A stretch of DNA of 64,000 nucleotides from Anaerolineae bacterium (lineage in GTDB: Bacteria; Chloroflexota; Anaerolineae; Caldilineales; Caldilineaceae): assembly GCA_030432295.1 (NCBI GenBank), contig JAUIHI010000005.1, positions 186,001 to 250,000 on the forward strand, in the 5' to 3' direction. Of this stretch, positions 61,817-64,000 are shown in pieces. The notes below the pieces were generated by a model, which worked only from the letters and a program-made list of their open reading frames with translations, had not been told where the DNA came from and did no database searches. Both the position numbers and the translations under genes were made by a program. The first letter of the stretch is position 1. The number at the start of each line of letters is the position of its first letter.

Positions 61817-62071
61817 ATGCCTTGTATCTGCGAATTTGATGGCATTCAAATTTATATGTACGTGCCAGACCATAACCCGCCGCACTTTCATGTGCGGGTA
61901 CACGGGTTGGAAGCCCAAATTACGATCACAGACCCAGACATTCTGCGTGGTAGCCTGGGCCGAACTGAACGGCGCAAGGTTATCGAGTGGGCACGCAAAC
62001 GGCAGTACGAGTTGGAAGCCAACTGGCACCGCATCGAGCAGTATTTACCGCCAGAGGAGATAGCGCCATGA
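61817..62071 (+). CDS. DUF4160 protein, probable toxin-antitoxin module partner
   Basis: An 84-aa protein. 'MPCICEFDGIQIYMYVPDHN' followed by PPHFHVRV is diagnostic of DUF4160. It is usually next to DUF2442, as here. The start is the ATG with the typical MPxI; a TTG six bases upstream is less typical. Its stop overlaps the DUF2442 start by four bases (ATGA). A type II toxin-antitoxin role is proposed for such pairs but not settled. Confidence 0.9.
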   Translation: MPCICEFDGIQIYMYVPDHNPPHFHVRVHGLEAQITITDPDILRGSLGRTERRKVIEWARKRQYELEANWHRIEQYLPPEEIAP

Positions 62072-62352
62072 CGCAACTTGGACCAATACCTCAAATACTT
62101 CGGGTGCTTGCGCGGCCGGAGGGAGTACTTGAAATTTATTTTACCAACGGCGATTCTGGAAACTTGCAACTGTCTAAGTATCTATCGCTGACGGGCTATT
62201 TTGCTCCGCTTGCCCAACAGGACTTCTTCCAGCAGGTGTTTGTGGATCACGGCACGCTCTGCTGGCCCAACAATATCGATCTGGACCCGGTTGTCGTCCA
62301 TGCCTGGACTCTCGGCGAGCCAATTGAGTTGGCCGAGATTGAACCCGCGTAA
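62068..62352 (+). CDS. DUF2442 protein, partner of DUF4160
   Basis: A 94-aa protein. 'VLARPEGVLEIYFTNGDSGN' and 'VDHGTLCWPNNIDLDPVVVH' are the DUF2442 core. It may bind DNA or its partner protein; by analogy it would be the antitoxin. It is coupled to the upstream gene by ATGA. Confidence 0.9.
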   Translation: MTQLGPIPQILRVLARPEGVLEIYFTNGDSGNLQLSKYLSLTGYFAPLAQQDFFQQVFVDHGTLCWPNNIDLDPVVVHAWTLGEPIELAEIEPA

Positions 62353-62399
62353 TACGCAGAGGGATTGGCATCGGTGTAGCATATCCAGCAAAAAACAAA

Positions 62400-62437
62400 C
62401 AGCCCGCCGGAAACTCCCCGACGGGCTGTGCCTTTTC
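62400..62437. terminator. Bidirectional terminator between DUF2442 and rnz
   Basis: Stem CAGCCCGCCGG (62400-62410) with near-complement (62418-62428), followed by CTTTTC; A-rich DNA precedes it, giving a T-run on the other strand. It lies between convergent genes. Confidence 0.75.
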
Positions 62438-62463
62438 TTTCTCCCTATCCGTGTACATCCGTC

Positions 62464-63405
62464 CTATCTCTTCACCACTTCCAATGGCTGATCCTTGCGC
62501 ACCCGGAAGTAGTCCAAGTCGTGGGCCACAATTGTATTGGGGAATTCGGCCTGGGCCTCGGCCAGCACATCCTGCGTGCGGTAGCGGCGGCTGAGGTGAT
62601 GGAGGATCAGCTGCTTGACGCCGGACTTGGCCGCTAGCCGGGCCGCGGCTTTGGCAGTGATGTGGCCGTGGGCCTTTGCCATCTCCGCTTCCTCCTCCAA
62701 ATACGTTGATTCAATCACCAGCAGGTCGGCGTCGGCCACAATTTTGTGCAGCGGACCCGTGCGTCCCACATCCCCGATGAAGCAGAACTTTGCGCCCCGC
62801 TGGGCCTCTCCCAACACGTCGTCAGGCTGAATCGTGCGTCCGTCGGCCAGGGTAATCGGCCTGCCTTCGACCAGCTCCCGGCGGGCGGGGCCGTTGGGAA
62901 CGCCGAGCGCTTCGGCAGCCGCGCTGTCGAAGGGGCGCCGGGTGCGCTCCTCGAAAGTAAAGCCGAAGCAGCCACCGCCCCGATGGGTCACGGGGAAGGC
63001 GGTGAGGGTGAAGTGGCGATCTTCAAAGAGCAGCCCCTCTTCCAGCAGGTTGAGGGTGACACCCGAATTGGGAATGTTATTGGCGCCAAAGACCACTTCC
63101 ATCAGCCCGCGCACCCGGCCAATCGCGGGCGCACCGCCGTAGATATTCAGTTCGTCCATCGCTTCCCAGTGGCCCAACGTACTGGCCAAACCACCCAGCC
63201 CCAGAATGTGGTCCAGATGGCCGTGGGTGAGGAGAATTTTGTCCAGGCGGCGAAAGCCCAGGCCGCTGCGTAGAATCTGGCGCTGGGTTCCCTCGCCGCA
63301 GTCGATGAGGAAGCGATGTTCGTTGACCATCACCAGCGCGGAGGAAAGCCCCCGGTGGGCCGAGGGCGCGCTGGCCGATGTACCGAAAAAGACGAGTTCA
63401 AACAC
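62464..63405 (-). CDS. rnz: Ribonuclease Z (tRNA 3'-end processing)
   Basis: A 313-aa metallo-beta-lactamase-fold protein of the usual length. '[17 protein letters not shown]' holds HxHxDH, '[20 protein letters not shown]' is the N-terminal RNase Z hallmark, and '[10 protein letters not shown]' is the third metal motif. It trims tRNA precursors at the 3' end. The ATG is at 63405. It is transcribed in the same direction as the topA gene to its right. Confidence 0.95.
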   Translation of the reverse strand: MFELVFFGTSASAPSAHRGLSSALVMVNEHRFLIDCGEGTQRQILRSGLGFRRLDKILLTHGHLDHILGLGGLASTLGHWEAMDELNIYGGAPAIGRVRGLMEVVFGANNIPNSGVTLNLLEEGLLFEDRHFTLTAFPVTHRGGGCFGFTFEERTRRPFDSAAAEALGVPNGPARRELVEGRPITLADGRTIQPDDVLGEAQRGAKFCFIGDVGRTGPLHKIVADADLLVIESTYLEEEAEMAKAHGHITAKAAARLAAKSGVKQLILHHLSRRYRTQDVLAEAQAEFPNTIVAHDLDYFRVRKDQPLEVVKR

Positions 63406-63452
63406 GGAAGTACCTCAGAAGTAGCTCACCGCGGAGGAAATGTAAAGGGCTT

Positions 63453-63523
63453 AACCACAAAGACACGAAGGCACAAAGAACTGCAAAAGCATTTTTCTTC
63501 GTGTCTTTGTGCCTTTGTGGTTT
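63453..63523. repeat. AACCACAAAGACACGAAGGCAC-type hairpin
   Basis: A/C-rich left arm (63453-63479) pairs with the T/G-rich right arm (63496-63523). The same word family as 21926-21991. It lies between topA and rnz. Confidence 0.75.
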
Positions 63524-63551
63524 TTCCTGTATTCCTACGCTGTGAGAAAAT

Positions 63552-64000
63552 TTAGCTGCGCCGTCGCCGTACGGTTTTCTTGGGCGCTTTTGCCTTCTCC
63601 GCCAGCATTGCCAACGCCTGTTCCAGGGTGACTTCCTCTGGTTTCTGCTCTTTGGGCAGGGTGGCGTTGACCTTTTTATGGTTGACGTATGGCCCGTAGC
63701 GTCCGTTTAGCACCTGAATTGGGCTACCGTCTTCCGGGTGTTCGCCCAGTTCTTTGATGACGCTTTTGGTGCTGCCCCGTTTGGCTGGCGCAGCGGCCAG
63801 GACTTCCAGCGCCCGTTCCAACTCCACTTCCAGCACATTGTCCGGCGCTTTCAGGCTGGCGAATTTGCCGTCGTGGACAATAAAGGGGCCGAAACGCCCC
63901 ACACCGGCCTTGACATCCTTCTCCGTCTCTGGATGGACCCCCAATGTGCGGGGCAGGCCGAGCAGTTTGAGTGCCAACTCCAAATCCACATCGCTTTTTT
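63552..64000 (-). CDS. topA: DNA topoisomerase I, C-terminal part (5' end outside window)
   Basis: The last 149 residues of a longer protein; the frame stays open to the right edge. Two or more topoisomerase C-terminal repeat units ('[20 protein letters not shown]' plus IVHDG, and '[12 protein letters not shown]') are present, then a lysine/arginine-rich tail (KKTVRRRRS). These repeats bind DNA. Catalysis lies in the missing N-terminal part. Confidence 0.9.
   Translation of the reverse strand, partial: KSDVDLELALKLLGLPRTLGVHPETEKDVKAGVGRFGPFIVHDGKFASLKAPDNVLEVELERALEVLAAAPAKRGSTKSVIKELGEHPEDGSPIQVLNGRYGPYVNHKKVNATLPKEQKPEEVTLEQALAMLAEKAKAPKKTVRRRRS

Noticed and set aside
1-64000. Search for tRNA and rRNA genes
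   Set aside because: No cloverleaf with a GTTCGAATC-type arm and matching acceptor stem, and no rRNA-like conserved core, was seen by eye; a covariance-model scan could still find a divergent one.

Overview
This 64 kb window is a high-GC, densely coded bacterial chromosome segment with both edges cut inside genes: a WD40 protein on the left and a topoisomerase I tail on the right. Several traits together suggest Chloroflexota (Anaerolineae/Caldilineae-like). They are secreted multidomain proteins ending in a '[IL]FLP-x3-R' tail, a YVTN-propeller subtilase, a tandem gingipain-like protease, a lipobox-bearing MsrP, several small toxin-antitoxin-like pairs, and very many intergenic hairpin repeats. 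This assignment is inference: no rRNA or other phylogenetic marker was compared. No tRNA, rRNA, CRISPR array, prophage or intact transposase was seen.

Layout. 0-9.3 kb: WD40 and Gfo/Idh/MocA genes, spondin-domain secreted protein, HIT protein, CBM9-like protein, a 567-aa protein of unknown function, HAD hydrolase, cupin and oligopeptidase B. 9.3-11.3 kb: a minus-strand arsenic operon, arsR-arsN-arsM, with a readable promoter and operator but no efflux pump or reductase. 11.4-18.9 kb: xseA followed by three close same-strand genes: a TIR-transmembrane-propeller protein, a 1157-aa HExxH metalloprotease with a related propeller, and a LysM protein. 19-25.5 kb: GH4 glycosidase, DUF433/DUF5615 toxin-antitoxin pair coupled to a third gene, a large FtsX-type permease, and a cupin. 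25.7-32.1 kb: laminin-B secreted protein, MFS exporter, subtilase. 32-38.5 kb: CaiB CoA-transferase, cyclophilin, metal ABC transporter, DUF2231 protein, MsrPQ. 38.6-46 kb: a four-base-overlapping pair of DUF5678-like and retropepsin-like genes, a CopG-type antitoxin, three stacked hairpins and the 2054-aa double peptidase C25. 46.2-57.5 kb: aldo/keto reductase, thioesterase, def, mltG, an epimerase, then rmd-gmd (GDP-D-rhamnose synthesis), DUF4062 and DinB-like genes and two multi-pass membrane proteins. 57.5-64 kb: NUDIX, Uma2, an antitoxin fragment, pheT, DUF4160/DUF2442 pair, ribonuclease Z and the topA 3' end.

The intergenic DNA is the most distinctive feature. Two different short non-coding mobile elements (MITE-like) are present in two copies each. 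Family 1 is 176 bp with 18-bp terminal inverted repeats and 9-bp target duplications. Family 2 is 146 bp with about 24-bp inverted ends, and one copy has 15-bp flanking direct repeats. Many gene ends carry long, perfect or near-perfect hairpins. One REP-like hairpin lies inside a coding sequence, and another dispersed repeat supplies the N-terminus of a membrane protein.
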